DNA of 64,000 nt. Source: Sphingobium sp. WTD-1 (GTDB lineage: Bacteria; Pseudomonadota; Alphaproteobacteria; Sphingomonadales; Sphingomonadaceae). The DNA is taken from the NCBI RefSeq assembly GCF_030128825.1, contig NZ_CP119127.1, positions 4,887,501 through 4,951,500 on the forward strand, written 5' to 3'. The position numbers and the translations under genes are program-made. This document shows positions 8,977 through 18,527 of the stretch, one piece after another. How positions within the stretch are numbered: position 1 is the first letter of the stretch; every line of letters begins with the position of its first letter. Under the pieces are notes generated by a model. That model saw only the letters and a program-made list of their open reading frames with translations. It was not told the origin of the DNA and ran no database searches.

Positions 8977-9830
8977 AAGCGCTCATCGTCGGCAGCAAGG
9001 GGCAACTTGGCCGCGCCCTGCAGTCCACGGCGCCAGCCGGGGTGGAATTATTCTGTGTCGATGTTGATGAACTCGACATCACCCGTCCCGATCTGGTGAA
9101 TGAATGGGTCGACCGGGTAAAGCCGGACATCCTGTTCAATGCAGCGGCCTACACCGCGGTCGACAAGGCCGAACAGGATGAAGAAACGGCATTGGCGATC
9201 AACGGTACGGCCGTCGGCACGCTGGCCGATGCTGCCGGTCGAATCGGCGCCAGGTTCGTCCATGTTTCAACCGATTTCGTCTTCGACGGCACTGCAGGGA
9301 CGCCTTATACGCCCGACGCTCCGGCTAACCCGCTCAGCGCCTATGGCCGTACCAAATTGGTTGGCGAGCAATTGGCAGGCGAAAATGCGATCATCGTGCG
9401 CACGGCCTGGGTCTACGCTCCCGTCGGCAACAATTTTGTGCGCACCATGCTCCGCTTGATGAGCGAGCGACCTGAAGTACGCGTCGTCGCCGATCAGATC
9501 GGAACGCCCACTTATGCGCCAGCCTTGGCCGAAGCGCTCTGGCGTCTGGTCGCGGCTCAAGCTCAGGGCCTATATCATTACACCGATAGCGGCGTCGCCA
9601 GTTGGTATGATTTCGCCGTCGCCATTCAGGAAGAAGGCATGGCTGCCGGCCTTCTAGCCCAGGCCGCCAAAGTCGTGCCCATCAATACAGCCGACTTTCC
9701 CACCCCCGCGCACCGACCTTCCTATTCGGTCCTGGACAAGAGCCGTACGTTCGACATCATCGGCGGTCCTGCCCCCCATTGGCGCGACCATCTTCGCCGG
9801 ATGATCGCGGAGATTAAGACCAACGGATAA
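8973..9830 (+). CDS. rmlD: dTDP-4-dehydrorhamnose reductase
   Basis: RmlD reduces dTDP-6-deoxy-L-lyxo-4-hexulose to dTDP-L-rhamnose with NAD(P)H. The 285-residue short-chain dehydrogenase has the N-terminal cofactor motif GSKGQLGRAL, NAAAYTAVDKAE, STDFVFDG and the catalytic YGRTK. The length is normal for the family. It is the last gene of the rmlA-rmlC-rmlD unit and faces a glycosyltransferase gene on the opposite strand. The dehydratase RmlB, which makes its precursor, must be encoded elsewhere. Confidence 0.95.
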   Translation: MKALIVGSKGQLGRALQSTAPAGVELFCVDVDELDITRPDLVNEWVDRVKPDILFNAAAYTAVDKAEQDEETALAINGTAVGTLADAAGRIGARFVHVSTDFVFDGTAGTPYTPDAPANPLSAYGRTKLVGEQLAGENAIIVRTAWVYAPVGNNFVRTMLRLMSERPEVRVVADQIGTPTYAPALAEALWRLVAAQAQGLYHYTDSGVASWYDFAVAIQEEGMAAGLLAQAAKVVPINTADFPTPAHRPSYSVLDKSRTFDIIGGPAPHWRDHLRRMIAEIKTNG

Positions 9831-9834
9831 TTGC

Positions 9835-9866
9835 CATGGATCGCTCTGCGATATGAGCGATCCATG
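9835..9866. terminator. Stem-loop between convergent rmlD and a glycosyltransferase gene
   Basis: CATGGATCGCT (9835-9845) pairs perfectly with AGCGATCCATG (9856-9866) around a 10-base loop. It sits just after rmlD and just before the 3' end of the opposing gene, so it may end transcription from both sides. A U-run is missing, which lowers confidence. Confidence 0.5.
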
Positions 9867-9875
9867 ATCTCAATC

Positions 9876-11114
9876 TCAGTTGGTACGACGATCGTCGGCG
9901 AACGAGGCGATCTGGATATCCAACGCCGCAATCAGAGCATCAAAACTCGCCGTCCAATCCGAATTTACTGCCGATATCAGCGGTTCGGGTTGCGCGAGCG
10001 CGTCCTTCATGGCTGCGATCATCGCCGTCGGCGCATCAGAGCCAAAATAGCTCAGCCCGTCCCGCGCCAGTTCGCGGAATACCGGCAGGTCGCGCGCCAG
10101 TACCCGGCGACCATATCCCAGAGCCTCAACCACCGGCAAACCGAAGCCCTCACCATAAGAGGGGACGACGACCAGTTGCGCTCTGCGATATAACTCTGCC
10201 AGCAATTCGTCGGATGCATCATTGAGCCAATGAAAGCCCTGACCGCGAGCAGGATGATCGAGCATCCGTCGCTGCAATGCTTCCGTCCGCCAGCCTGGCC
10301 GCCCGACCAGCACGAGGTCCGGCACCTCTTCCGCGCATTCGTTTCGCCACTGGTCGAATGCCGCCAGCAACACATCATGCCCCTTGCGGGGCTCGATTGT
10401 GCCCACCATCAGGATTGTTGGCCGCCGCTCCATCGCATCGATGATGACCTGTCCGGCAGCGTCCAAGCCACCGCTGGGCCTGCTCCCCGCAATGTCTCCG
10501 GACAAGGGCAGATGCGCCAGGCGCAACATACCTACAGCACCTTGCCGCCGTTCCTGCATCAGGCTTCGCATATCGAAGACCACCTGTTTCGATATGCACA
10601 AGGCCAGATCGGCATAGCGCAGCACGACGCGAATCCAGCGATCGAAATTGCGGACCGTACTTGGCGGAAACCAGTCCGGCGCGCGCAGCGGCAACAGATC
10701 GTAGATGGTGATTGCAATCACCGCCCCCCGCTGCTTCCAGCGAGCAAGCTGGCGACGGTGTCGCCACAACCTGTGCGCTGCAAGGTCCAGGCCAAGGAAA
10801 ATATCGCCGCTGCCGATCTCTACCAGCGGCGCCTCTGGCAAAGGCAAACCAATATTCTCGCCATCGATCGCGGCTACGCAATAGCCGCGCCTTGCGGTCG
10901 CAACCACCGGCACGACCGCATAGCCCTCCAGAGGAGTTGCCTCCAACAAGTGCCAAAGCGCCCGGACCACCCGCTGGATACCAGTGCCAGCATCATGTTG
11001 CGCAATGGTCGAAAGATCAACGATTAGCCGCCTGCTCGAGGGGGCAGGTGCACCCGTCCGTGCAAAGCTGATCGCCGCTGCCAGGCGGCGCCAACCCCAC
11101 CCGAAAACTGCCAT
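9876..11114 (-). CDS. GT4-family glycosyltransferase
   Basis: This 412-residue transferase probably builds the capsule repeat from a nucleotide sugar in the cytoplasm. The start ATG at 11114 shares its A with the kpsT stop (TGATG), which decides the start. An N-terminal sugar-acceptor half begins with LIVDLSTI and TGIQRVVRAL. The C-terminal donor half has GTIEPRKGHDVLL, LVGRPGW and the GT4 signature PSYGEGFGLPVVEAL with the E-x7-E pattern. The transferase at 22732-24027 shares this layout. It is the last gene of kpsE-kpsM-kpsT. Donor and acceptor are unknown. Confidence 0.87.
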   Translation of the reverse strand: MAVFGWGWRRLAAAISFARTGAPAPSSRRLIVDLSTIAQHDAGTGIQRVVRALWHLLEATPLEGYAVVPVVATARRGYCVAAIDGENIGLPLPEAPLVEIGSGDIFLGLDLAAHRLWRHRRQLARWKQRGAVIAITIYDLLPLRAPDWFPPSTVRNFDRWIRVVLRYADLALCISKQVVFDMRSLMQERRQGAVGMLRLAHLPLSGDIAGSRPSGGLDAAGQVIIDAMERRPTILMVGTIEPRKGHDVLLAAFDQWRNECAEEVPDLVLVGRPGWRTEALQRRMLDHPARGQGFHWLNDASDELLAELYRRAQLVVVPSYGEGFGLPVVEALGYGRRVLARDLPVFRELARDGLSYFGSDAPTAMIAAMKDALAQPEPLISAVNSDWTASFDALIAALDIQIASFADDRRTN

Positions 11115-11764
11115 CAGGCGTACCGATGATAATAGACATAGGCTTCGTCCACGTCGTCGAAGCTTATCAGTTCGCCATTCTTGAGGACGGCCGCCTTCTG
11201 ACAATGCTGCCGCACATAGTCAGCATTGTGCGATACCAGAAAGATCGATCGATTGGCGCGCTTGACGAACAATTCCTCGTGGCATCGATCACGAAAACGA
11301 TCGTCACCGACCGCGACAACTTCGTCGATCAGATAGCAATCAAAATCCACGACTAGCGAAATCCCGAAACCCAATCGCGCGCGCATGCCTGCGGAATAGG
11401 TCCCGATCGGTTCGAACATATATTTGCCGAGTTCTGCAAAATCCTCCACCCGGGGCAGCGCAGCCTCTGGGTCAATCTCGTAGATCCGGCAGATGAAACG
11501 CAGATTGTCGAAGCCAGTCAGCGAATGCTGGAAGGCCCCGGAGAAGGCCAATGGCCAGGACACAGACATATCGCGCAACACCCGTCCCTTTGACGGTTCT
11601 TCCACCCCGCCCAGCAACCGGATCAAGGTCGATTTGCCAGCACCGTTGCGACCAAGAATACCAACCCGCTCGCCCTTTTCGACGGTCAGATTGACATTCT
11701 TCAGAATCTCGGCCCGCCCACTGCGGGTCTTGTAATATTTACTGACGTTATCGAGCTTGATCAT
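11114..11764 (-). CDS. kpsT: Capsular polysaccharide ABC transporter, ATP-binding subunit
   Basis: KpsT hydrolyses ATP to export the finished lipid-linked polysaccharide through KpsM. The 216-residue protein has Walker A GRNGAGKST at about 36-44, the signature YSAGMRARL (the S-(A/G)-GM-(K/R)-(A/M)-R variant of polysaccharide exporters), Walker B CYLIDEV and the switch His in VSHN. It lacks the extra C-terminal carbohydrate-binding domain of Wzt, so it is a capsule-type (KpsT/CtrD/BexA) protein. It overlaps kpsM upstream by ATGA and the glycosyltransferase downstream by TGATG. Confidence 0.94.
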   Translation of the reverse strand: MIKLDNVSKYYKTRSGRAEILKNVNLTVEKGERVGILGRNGAGKSTLIRLLGGVEEPSKGRVLRDMSVSWPLAFSGAFQHSLTGFDNLRFICRIYEIDPEAALPRVEDFAELGKYMFEPIGTYSAGMRARLGFGISLVVDFDCYLIDEVVAVGDDRFRDRCHEELFVKRANRSIFLVSHNADYVRQHCQKAAVLKNGELISFDDVDEAYVYYHRYA

Positions 11765-12567
11765 TGCGGTACGATATGCCGTTTGGCGTTGCGCAGTTCG
11801 ACCAAGCCAAAAAAGGTCAGGACCATATTCCAGCTGATCAAATACATCGGACTGTACATCGCCGTGAAATGCGATCCAAAAAACCCGTCTCTAACCCATT
11901 CGACGCCATGGATCATCGGCACATACATTAGATAGGGCCGCATGGTGGCCGGCGCCGCTTCCGCCAGCCAGGCAGCGCCGGAAAATGGGAACATGAGATA
12001 GGTAAAGGGATGGAAGAATTTATCGACCAATTCCGAACGAAGCGAGAAGGCTCCCAGGAACATCCCCATTGCCATGCCGAACCAGGCAAGCGCCAGCCAG
12101 CCCTCCAGTACCAGATAGGGGTTTTCCGGTGCGCTGACCCAACCGATCGCCGAAAAGAAGATCGACAGTACGAAGAAGGAAACACCCACGCCGAGTACTT
12201 CCAGCAGGATGCGCGCGACCAGAATGTCCAGCGCCTTCACATTCCGGTGGTACATCAGCGACAGATTGGGCTCGATCGCGCCGATCGATCGCGAAGGAAT
12301 GTTCCGCCAGACCAGCACACTCGAATAGCCAGTGACCGCAAAGGCGGCGATCGGCAAGTCCGAGCCATGGACATTGCGGAACGCGGTCCACACCAGAGTG
12401 ACACCAATCGTGAAGACCATCGGCTCCACGAACAGCCACAGGAAACCGATATTGTGCCGCCCATAGCGCGTGAGCATCTCGCGAAGGATCAGTGCTGTCA
12501 CGATCCGCCGCTGGATCGCCCAGGAGCGCCGCAGAGAGGTCTGCGGTATCTGATCTTCGCCTTCCAT
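11761..12567 (-). CDS. kpsM: Capsular polysaccharide ABC transporter, permease subunit
   Basis: KpsM forms the inner-membrane channel for capsule export. The 268-residue protein starts with RIVTALILREMLTRYGRHNIGFLW, characteristic of the ABC-2 polysaccharide permeases, and contains about six hydrophobic segments, including VLGVGVSFFVLSIFFSAIGW and LVLEGWLALAWFGMAMGMFL. Its ATG overlaps the kpsE stop (TGATG at 12569-12565) and its stop overlaps kpsT, so subunits are made in a fixed ratio. The assignment is firm from sequence and context. Confidence 0.93.
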   Translation of the reverse strand: MEGEDQIPQTSLRRSWAIQRRIVTALILREMLTRYGRHNIGFLWLFVEPMVFTIGVTLVWTAFRNVHGSDLPIAAFAVTGYSSVLVWRNIPSRSIGAIEPNLSLMYHRNVKALDILVARILLEVLGVGVSFFVLSIFFSAIGWVSAPENPYLVLEGWLALAWFGMAMGMFLGAFSLRSELVDKFFHPFTYLMFPFSGAAWLAEAAPATMRPYLMYVPMIHGVEWVRDGFFGSHFTAMYSPMYLISWNMVLTFFGLVELRNAKRHIVPQ

Positions 12568-13670
12568 CAGTCCGTATGCTCGCGCACGCCTGCCAGAAGC
12601 ATCGACATCACGCCCCAGAAGAGCAGTCCGACCACGAAGACATTGAGGATGCCGCGTATCCGCTTCGGCCCTGACCGATGGTCCGGCAGATTGGGTTCAA
12701 CGATGCGCTCCACATAAGCGCGCTTGCGCCGCGCTTCGTTCCGCGCTTCCTGCAATGAGGAAATCGCAGCCGCCAGTTCCTTGTCGGCCAGCGCACTTTC
12801 CAGTTGGAGCCTCTGGAACTGGACTGCAGACGCCGCCAGCGACTTTTGATCGCCGGCAATCAGCCCCAGTTGCGCATTGATTTCCTTGCCCAGTTCGTCA
12901 ATCCGCGTCCGCAGGACCGGAATTTGTGGATTCTGGGGAGTCAGCGATCTCAGCTGAACCAATTGGGTCTTGGTCGCAATCATCTCATCCTGCAGCTTGG
13001 AAATCATCTGCAACTGGACGGTAGCCTGCTTTTCCGGATCGACAATCCCTTCGCGGTTGCGGAAAGTCGACAATGCAATTGCGGCCTTGCGGGCCTGATC
13101 CTTCGCATCCTGCAGCTCTGTAGTGGCATAGCTGATCAAGTCTTCGCGCCCACGCGCGTTCATCCGATTGACCAGCTGTTCCGCCTGCTCCAGCAGCTGC
13201 AGATTGATTTTCTGGGCATCAGCAGGCGTATAGGCCTTGACCTCAAGCGTCGTGATGCTCGCCGCAGAATCATATTTTACGGTGACCATTTCATCGTAAT
13301 AATCGAACAGCCGATCCCGGCCGCCGCCCCATCCAAAGGCGTTAAAACGATCTAAAAGGGCGATGGAAGGACGCGTATAAGCGTGAAGAACCGCATCATT
13401 CTTATTGAGCGCCTGAAGCGCATCACGCGACTTGATGTAATCATTGGCTGCGAAGGCTTCTTCGGACGCAGCGGAAAAGCCCGTCGCCTTGAAAAGTGCG
13501 CCAAGCCCGGTCTGCTGCTGCTTTTCAGAGCTTTGCACGACAAAACGGGATTCGGACGTATATATGTCCGAACGCAAAGAGAGATATATCGCGGCAACGA
13601 CGGTTGGAACGAGCACCGTGGCAACAAAAAGTACCGGGAGCCCACCAATCTTCTCGGGAACTTTGATCAT
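12567..13670 (-). CDS. kpsE: Capsule export inner-membrane adaptor (KpsE/CtrB/BexC family)
   Basis: This polysaccharide co-polymerase-like protein links the KpsMT transporter to the outer-membrane channel. The 367-residue product has an N-terminal membrane segment (about 10-31, LPVLFVATVLVPTVVAAIYL), a long periplasmic coiled-coil region (about 150-310) and a C-terminal membrane segment (ILNVFVVGLLFWGVMSMLL). This two-TM layout is that of the KpsE/Wzz superfamily. The start is ATG 13670; the codon before it is TTG. It leads the kpsE-kpsM-kpsT-glycosyltransferase operon and is divergent from ugd. Confidence 0.9.
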   Translation of the reverse strand: MIKVPEKIGGLPVLFVATVLVPTVVAAIYLSLRSDIYTSESRFVVQSSEKQQQTGLGALFKATGFSAASEEAFAANDYIKSRDALQALNKNDAVLHAYTRPSIALLDRFNAFGWGGGRDRLFDYYDEMVTVKYDSAASITTLEVKAYTPADAQKINLQLLEQAEQLVNRMNARGREDLISYATTELQDAKDQARKAAIALSTFRNREGIVDPEKQATVQLQMISKLQDEMIATKTQLVQLRSLTPQNPQIPVLRTRIDELGKEINAQLGLIAGDQKSLAASAVQFQRLQLESALADKELAAAISSLQEARNEARRKRAYVERIVEPNLPDHRSGPKRIRGILNVFVVGLLFWGVMSMLLAGVREHTD

Positions 13671-13673
13671 CAA

Positions 13674-13853
13674 CTATCTTAATCTCTCAGTTTGTTCGGG
13701 TGGTACGCTGTGCCCCTGCCAATGTCCAGCGCTTTGCCATGGTGTTGCAGCGCAGCGAAATTTTACTAATTGGGCTTGTCAAATTCTCAGATTGACTTGT
13801 ATTCACGACCCTGAGTGAAATCCAAAACGCTAAATGATTAGGAAGATCGGCCC
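13674..13853. promoter_or_regulatory. Divergent promoter region between kpsE and ugd
   Basis: This 180-base gap must hold the promoters of both capsule transcription units. On the plus strand, TTGTCA (13776-13781) and TATTCA (13800-13805) are 18 bases apart, and an alternative -35-like TTGACT lies at 13792-13797. AGGAAG a few bases before the ugd ATG is a good ribosome binding site. The segment is richer in A and T than the genes. Promoter positions are inference. Confidence 0.45.
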
Positions 13854-15164
13854 ATGAAAATCACGATGATCGGCACCGGTTATGTCGGCTTGGTTTCTGG
13901 GGCGTGCTTTGCAGACTTTGGGCATGATGTCGTTTGCGTTGACAAGGACACGGCAAAGATCAGCGCAATCGAAGCTGGCCGTATGCCGATCTATGAGCCG
14001 GGCCTGGATCAACTGGTGGGTTCCAATGCCGCCGCAGGCCGCCTGACCTTCACCACCGATCTGGCCGAAGGCGTCAAGGGCGCGGACGCCATATTCATCG
14101 CGGTCGGCACGCCCTCGCGGCGCGGGGACGGCCATGCCGATCTGTCCTACGTCTATGCCGCAGCCAAGGAAATCGTCGAGGCCCTCGACGGTCCTGCCGT
14201 AATCGTGACCAAGTCGACGGTACCGGTCGGAACCGGCGACGAAGTGGAACGGATTGCGCGCGAACTGCGGCCGGATCTCGACATTCAGATCGTATCCAAT
14301 CCCGAATTCCTGCGCGAAGGCGCCGCGATCGGCGACTTCAAACGCCCTGATCGCGTCGTTGTCGGCACGACCGGCAGCGAACGGGCCATCGCCGTGATGA
14401 GCCAGATCTATCGCCCGCTCAACCTCAACCAGGCACCGTTGATGTTCACCGGCCGCCGAACCGCCGAACTCATCAAATATGCTGCCAACGCCTTCCTCGC
14501 GACCAAGATCACCTTCATTAACGAAATGGCGGATCTGTGCGAAGCGGTTGGCGCCGAGGTGCAGGACGTCTCGCGCGGCATCGGCCTCGACAACCGCATC
14601 GGCTCCAAATTCCTGCATGCCGGCCCCGGCTATGGCGGCTCCTGCTTTCCCAAGGACACCCTTGCCCTGGTCAAGACCGGTCAGGATTATGACACCCCGA
14701 TCCGGATCGTTGAGACCGTGGTTCAGGTGAACGACCTGCGCAAGCGCGCCATGGGACGCAAGATTGTCAAGGCTCTGGGGGGCGATGCACGGGGCAAGAC
14801 GGTGGCGCTGCTGGGCCTGACCTTCAAGCCGAACACCGACGACATGCGTGACGCACCGAGCCTCGCCATCGTCCAGGCATTGGAAGATGCGGGCGCCAGG
14901 GTTGTCGCCTATGATCCCGAAGGCATGCACATTGCCGCCCCGATGGTCCCGGGTGTGACGATGGTGAAGTCGGCTTATGAAGCAGCAGCCGGCGCCGATG
15001 CGCTGGTACTGGTTACCGAATGGGACGCTTTCCGTGCGCTTGATCTCCCCCGCCTCGCCGCTTCGATGAATGCGCCGACTTTGGTCGATCTGCGGAACAT
15101 CTACCCCGTAGCCGAAGCACAGGCCGCTGGTTTTACCCTTTCGCGCGTTGGCAGTGCCGCCTAA
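13854..15164 (+). CDS. ugd: UDP-glucose 6-dehydrogenase
   Basis: Ugd oxidises UDP-glucose to UDP-glucuronate with two NAD+. The 436-residue protein opens with the NAD fold [19 protein letters not shown], has the central helix around [17 protein letters not shown], and the catalytic Cys in [12 protein letters not shown] at about residue 263. The C-terminal domain has [17 protein letters not shown]. Length and motifs are those of the bacterial enzyme. It starts a plus-strand unit ugd-gmd-rmd-export lipoprotein, so glucuronic acid is likely a component of the exported polymer. Confidence 0.96.
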   Translation: MKITMIGTGYVGLVSGACFADFGHDVVCVDKDTAKISAIEAGRMPIYEPGLDQLVGSNAAAGRLTFTTDLAEGVKGADAIFIAVGTPSRRGDGHADLSYVYAAAKEIVEALDGPAVIVTKSTVPVGTGDEVERIARELRPDLDIQIVSNPEFLREGAAIGDFKRPDRVVVGTTGSERAIAVMSQIYRPLNLNQAPLMFTGRRTAELIKYAANAFLATKITFINEMADLCEAVGAEVQDVSRGIGLDNRIGSKFLHAGPGYGGSCFPKDTLALVKTGQDYDTPIRIVETVVQVNDLRKRAMGRKIVKALGGDARGKTVALLGLTFKPNTDDMRDAPSLAIVQALEDAGARVVAYDPEGMHIAAPMVPGVTMVKSAYEAAAGADALVLVTEWDAFRALDLPRLAASMNAPTLVDLRNIYPVAEAQAAGFTLSRVGSAA

Positions 15165-15186
15165 GAACGACATCAAATTTCATAGA

Positions 15187-16230
15187 ATGTCACATATGCT
15201 TCGCGCGATCATTACCGGTATTACAGGCCAGGACGGCGCCTATCTGGCGGAATTCCTTCTTGGAAAGGGCTATGAGGTCTATGGCTGCTTTCGTCGGACG
15301 AGTTCCGCGAATTTCTGGCGCATAGAAGAACTCGGCCTGATGGATCATGAACGGCTCCATCTGGTCGAACATGATGTGACAGACCTGTCTGCCTCGATCC
15401 GCCTCCTGCAACAAACCGGTGCGGGCGAAGTATATAATCTTGCCGCACAGAGTTTTGTTGGCGTCTCGTTCGAACAGCCGATCGCCACCGCCAACATCAC
15501 CGGCCTTGGCGTGCTCAACCTGCTGGAAGCCATCCGGATCGTGAATCCGGCGATCCGCTTCTATCAGGCCAGCACATCGGAAATGTTCGGCAAGGTCCAG
15601 GCCAGCCCGCAGAACGAAACCACCCCCTTCTACCCGCGCAGCCCCTATGGCGTCGCAAAGCTGTTTGCCCATTGGACGACCATAAATTATCGGGAAAGCT
15701 ACGGCATCTTCGGATGCAGCGGCATTCTGTTCAATCATGAAAGTCCGTTGCGCGGCAAGGAATTCGTGACCCGCAAGATCAGCGATGCGGTCGCCCGGAT
15801 CGCCCTGGGCCAGTTGGACTGCGTCCATGTGGGCAATCTGGATGCGGAACGGGACTGGGGCTTTGCGCGGGAATATGTCGCCGGCATGTGGCAGATGCTG
15901 CAGGTCGACGAACCCGATACCTATGTGCTGGCGACCGGACGGACGGTTGCGGTACGCAGCTTTGTCGAACTGGCGTTTGCCGCAGCCGGCATCACCGTCG
16001 CATTCCAGGGACAGGGGCAGGAAGAGACCGCCGTCGACACCCGAACGGGCAAGACTGTGCTGCGCGTCGATCCGCGCTTTTACCGTCCCGCGGAAGTCGA
16101 CCATCTGATCGGCGATGCCCGCCTCGCACGCGAAAAACTCGGCTGGGCACCGGAAACATCGCTCGAAACATTGTGCAATATGATGGTCGACGCCGATCTG
16201 CGGCGCAACAAGACCGGCTACAGCTTCTGA
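15187..16230 (+). CDS. gmd: GDP-mannose 4,6-dehydratase
   Basis: Gmd turns GDP-D-mannose into GDP-4-keto-6-deoxy-D-mannose, the branch point to GDP-D-rhamnose or GDP-L-fucose. The product (347 residues from ATG 15187; ATG 15196 is also possible) has [15 protein letters not shown], a Gmd hallmark, the catalytic STSEMFG and YGVAK, and the substrate loop NHESPLRG. It lies 22 bases after ugd and 10 bases before rmd. The GQDGAYL motif and NHESP separate it from dTDP-glucose dehydratase, so it does not replace the missing RmlB. Confidence 0.95.
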   Translation: MSHMLRAIITGITGQDGAYLAEFLLGKGYEVYGCFRRTSSANFWRIEELGLMDHERLHLVEHDVTDLSASIRLLQQTGAGEVYNLAAQSFVGVSFEQPIATANITGLGVLNLLEAIRIVNPAIRFYQASTSEMFGKVQASPQNETTPFYPRSPYGVAKLFAHWTTINYRESYGIFGCSGILFNHESPLRGKEFVTRKISDAVARIALGQLDCVHVGNLDAERDWGFAREYVAGMWQMLQVDEPDTYVLATGRTVAVRSFVELAFAAAGITVAFQGQGQEETAVDTRTGKTVLRVDPRFYRPAEVDHLIGDARLAREKLGWAPETSLETLCNMMVDADLRRNKTGYSF

Positions 16231-16240
16231 GCCGGCAGAC

Positions 16241-17146
16241 ATGAGCCGCGCTCTCATCACCGGCGCCAGCGGATTTACCGGCCATTATCTGGTCAAGGCC
16301 CTTCAAGCGGCCGGACACGAAGTTCACGCGACGGTACAGGATGCCAGCGGTGCGGACGCGCGGGGTTTGACCTTCGTGCATGGCTGCGACCTTACCGATG
16401 CAGAGGCCTGCCAAAGGCTGGTCGATCAGGTGCGGCCGGAGCTTGTAGCGCATCTCGCAGCGGTCTCTTTCGTGGCTCATGCCGACCCGTCCGAAATGTA
16501 TCGGACCAATATTCTGGGCACCCGCAACCTTCTTGCGGCATTGGCCCAGACGTCGACCCGCCCGTCAGCGGTCCTGGTCTCCAGCAGTGCCAACATCTAT
16601 GGCAATCGCTCGGAAGGCATTCTGGACGAAACAGCACCGGTGCAGCCCGCCAATGACTATGGCGTGACCAAAGCCGCGACCGAGATGGTGTGCAGCATCT
16701 ACGCTGATCGGTTGCCCCTGATCGTCAGCCGCCCGTTCAACTATACCGGGGCGGGGCAGTCCCCCCGCTTTCTGATTCCGAAAATCATTGACCATGCGCG
16801 CCGGCAGGCCTGGGATATCCCATTGGGCAACATCGCAATCGCACGCGATTTTTCGGATGTGCGGACCGTGGTCGATGCCTATTGCCGTCTGCTGGCAGAG
16901 CCTCAGGCGATCGGCGGGACATTCCAGATCTGTTCGGGCCAGGCCGTATCGCTGGAACAGATATTGGCGATGGTCGAAAGATTGGCGGACGGGCGCTTTA
17001 CGGTCCGCGTCAACCCGGATCTGGTCCGTGCGAACGAGGTCATTTCGCTCTGCGGCACACCGGCGCACATCGAATCCGTGATCGGCCCGCTGAAATCTGT
17101 CCCGCTCATCGAGACGCTGGAATGGATGCTGCGACACCATGGCTGA
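16241..17146 (+). CDS. rmd: GDP-6-deoxy-4-keto-D-mannose reductase
   Basis: This 301-residue short-chain dehydrogenase probably reduces the Gmd product to GDP-D-rhamnose. It has the NAD(P) motif ITGASGFTGHYL at the N-terminus, the active-site SSSANIYG and YGVTK, and RPFNYTGAGQS in the substrate-binding part. It is of Rmd length, shorter than many epimerases, and follows gmd directly, as in D-rhamnose clusters. A fucose synthetase (GDP-L-fucose) is the main alternative, but the F-N-Y-T-G-x-G-Q pattern fits Rmd better. Confidence 0.86.
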   Translation: MSRALITGASGFTGHYLVKALQAAGHEVHATVQDASGADARGLTFVHGCDLTDAEACQRLVDQVRPELVAHLAAVSFVAHADPSEMYRTNILGTRNLLAALAQTSTRPSAVLVSSSANIYGNRSEGILDETAPVQPANDYGVTKAATEMVCSIYADRLPLIVSRPFNYTGAGQSPRFLIPKIIDHARRQAWDIPLGNIAIARDFSDVRTVVDAYCRLLAEPQAIGGTFQICSGQAVSLEQILAMVERLADGRFTVRVNPDLVRANEVISLCGTPAHIESVIGPLKSVPLIETLEWMLRHHG

Positions 17147-17260
17147 GCAGACGCAGCGCTGTCCGCCCTAATATTGGGCTTGCAACTCCAGCCGCCCTGT
17201 TGTTGATGAACAGGAAACGGTCGAAGCGAAACGCCCAACCCATTGAACATTGGAAACTTT

Positions 17261-18457
17261 ATGAAAAGTCTATCCTGTCGCGCGGTGCCGAAGGAACGAT
17301 TCAGCGCGGCGGCGCTCGCCCTCTTGCTGCTATCGACCTCGGCTTGCACCTCGGTAGGCCCTCGGACCGGTCATGTTCTCAAGGCTGCGGATAACAGTTC
17401 GCTTCAGGGCATCCAGATCGTCACGCTCGATCCGCTGACCGCCAATCATTACACTGTCCCGGCCGAACCGAGCTTCGCGGATACCCTGGGCACCGGCGAA
17501 CCGGTCGGGCAGACGGTTGGCATTGGCGACACGCTCCAGATCACGATCTGGGAGGCACCGCCTGCCGTCCTTTTCAATCCCCCCTCCTCCAGCGCAGCAG
17601 CCGCTGCCGCCGGAGCCTCCGCGCCTGAAACCAGTCGCGGCACCGGTCTGCCGGAATATCTTGTCGGCTCGTCCGGCAGCATCTCGATCCCCTTTGCCGG
17701 TACTGTTCCGGTAACCGGTCGTAGCCCGGAGGCGATCGAGCGGGATATCACCGCGCGCCTGGTCAAGAAGGCCCACATCCCTCAGGTCAATGTGCGGATA
17801 TCGCGCAACGCCTCCGCCAATGCCTCGATCGTCGGCGAAGTGGCGCAGAGCACCCGCATGCCGCTTACCCCGAAGGGGGAGACGATCCTGGACGGCCTTG
17901 CCGCTGCGGGCGGGACGCGCCAGCCGGTCAACAAGATGACCATTCAGATCACCCGCAAGGGTCAGGTTCACAGCATGCCACTGGAAAGCGTCATCCGCGA
18001 TCCGAGGCAGAATGTCGTGCTGCTGTCCGGCGACGTGATCACGGCCTTCTATCAGCCTTACAGCTTCACAGCCCTGGGCGCTGCGGGCAAGAATGAAGAA
18101 ATCAATTTCGAAGCCACCGGTATCACCCTGGCCCAGGCCCTTGGTCGACTGGGCGGCTTGCAGGATGCGCGTGCCGATCCCAAGGGCGTCTTCATCTTCC
18201 GCTGGGAAGCCCCCGCATCCGTACCCAATCGCGATGCGAATGTCGGCGTGGCCGCAGACGGCCGTATTCCGGTCATCTACCGCATCGACATGAAGGATCC
18301 CGGCACCTATTTCGCGATGCAGAACTTCCCCGTCCGCAACAGGGATGTCGTCTATATCGCCAACAGCACCACGGCCGAGTTCCAGCGCTTCGTTGGCATC
18401 ATTGCCTCGACGGTCCTGCCGCTGATGTCGGTAAACAACGCCATCCAGGGCAATTAA
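17261..18457 (+). CDS. Capsule polysaccharide export outer-membrane lipoprotein (BexD/CtrA/Wza family)
   Basis: This protein should form the outer-membrane exit channel for the polymer. From ATG 17261 (GGA 7 bases upstream; a TTG at 17243 is less likely) the 398-residue product has a lipoprotein signal ending LLLLSTSAC (lipobox), then the poly-export domain with VGIGDTLQITIWE and ISIPFAGTVPVTG, followed by SLBB-like repeats. The stretch FTALGAAGKNEEINFEATG is typical of the CtrA/BexD branch that works with ABC-type exporters, in line with KpsMTE next door. It ends the ugd-gmd-rmd unit at a strong terminator. Confidence 0.9.
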   Translation: MKSLSCRAVPKERFSAAALALLLLSTSACTSVGPRTGHVLKAADNSSLQGIQIVTLDPLTANHYTVPAEPSFADTLGTGEPVGQTVGIGDTLQITIWEAPPAVLFNPPSSSAAAAAAGASAPETSRGTGLPEYLVGSSGSISIPFAGTVPVTGRSPEAIERDITARLVKKAHIPQVNVRISRNASANASIVGEVAQSTRMPLTPKGETILDGLAAAGGTRQPVNKMTIQITRKGQVHSMPLESVIRDPRQNVVLLSGDVITAFYQPYSFTALGAAGKNEEINFEATGITLAQALGRLGGLQDARADPKGVFIFRWEAPASVPNRDANVGVAADGRIPVIYRIDMKDPGTYFAMQNFPVRNRDVVYIANSTTAEFQRFVGIIASTVLPLMSVNNAIQGN

Positions 18458-18479
18458 GCCCTCTTGCCCGAACATGACA

Positions 18480-18517
18480 AAGCCGCCCTGCCGCCATTTC
18501 GGACGGCAGGGCGGCTT
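18480..18517. terminator. Bidirectional intrinsic terminator
   Basis: AAGCCGCCCTGCCG (18480-18493) pairs with CGGCAGGGCGGCTT (18504-18517), followed on the plus strand by TTT. It lies between the convergent export lipoprotein and manC genes and should stop transcription from the plus side; on the minus strand the A-rich side gives only a short U-run. Confidence 0.85.
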
Positions 18518-18527
18518 TTTGTTGACC

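Noticed and set aside
13830..15176. Long open frame on the strand opposite ugd, and similar ones opposite accC, coaBC, the giant transferase and others
   Set aside because: High-GC coding DNA gives long open frames on the other strand. These show no family motifs, and the plus-strand or minus-strand partner is a clear known gene in each case.
15187..16230. Missing rmlB
   Set aside because: [10 protein letters not shown] and NHESPLRG identify a GDP-mannose dehydratase, not the dTDP-glucose enzyme.
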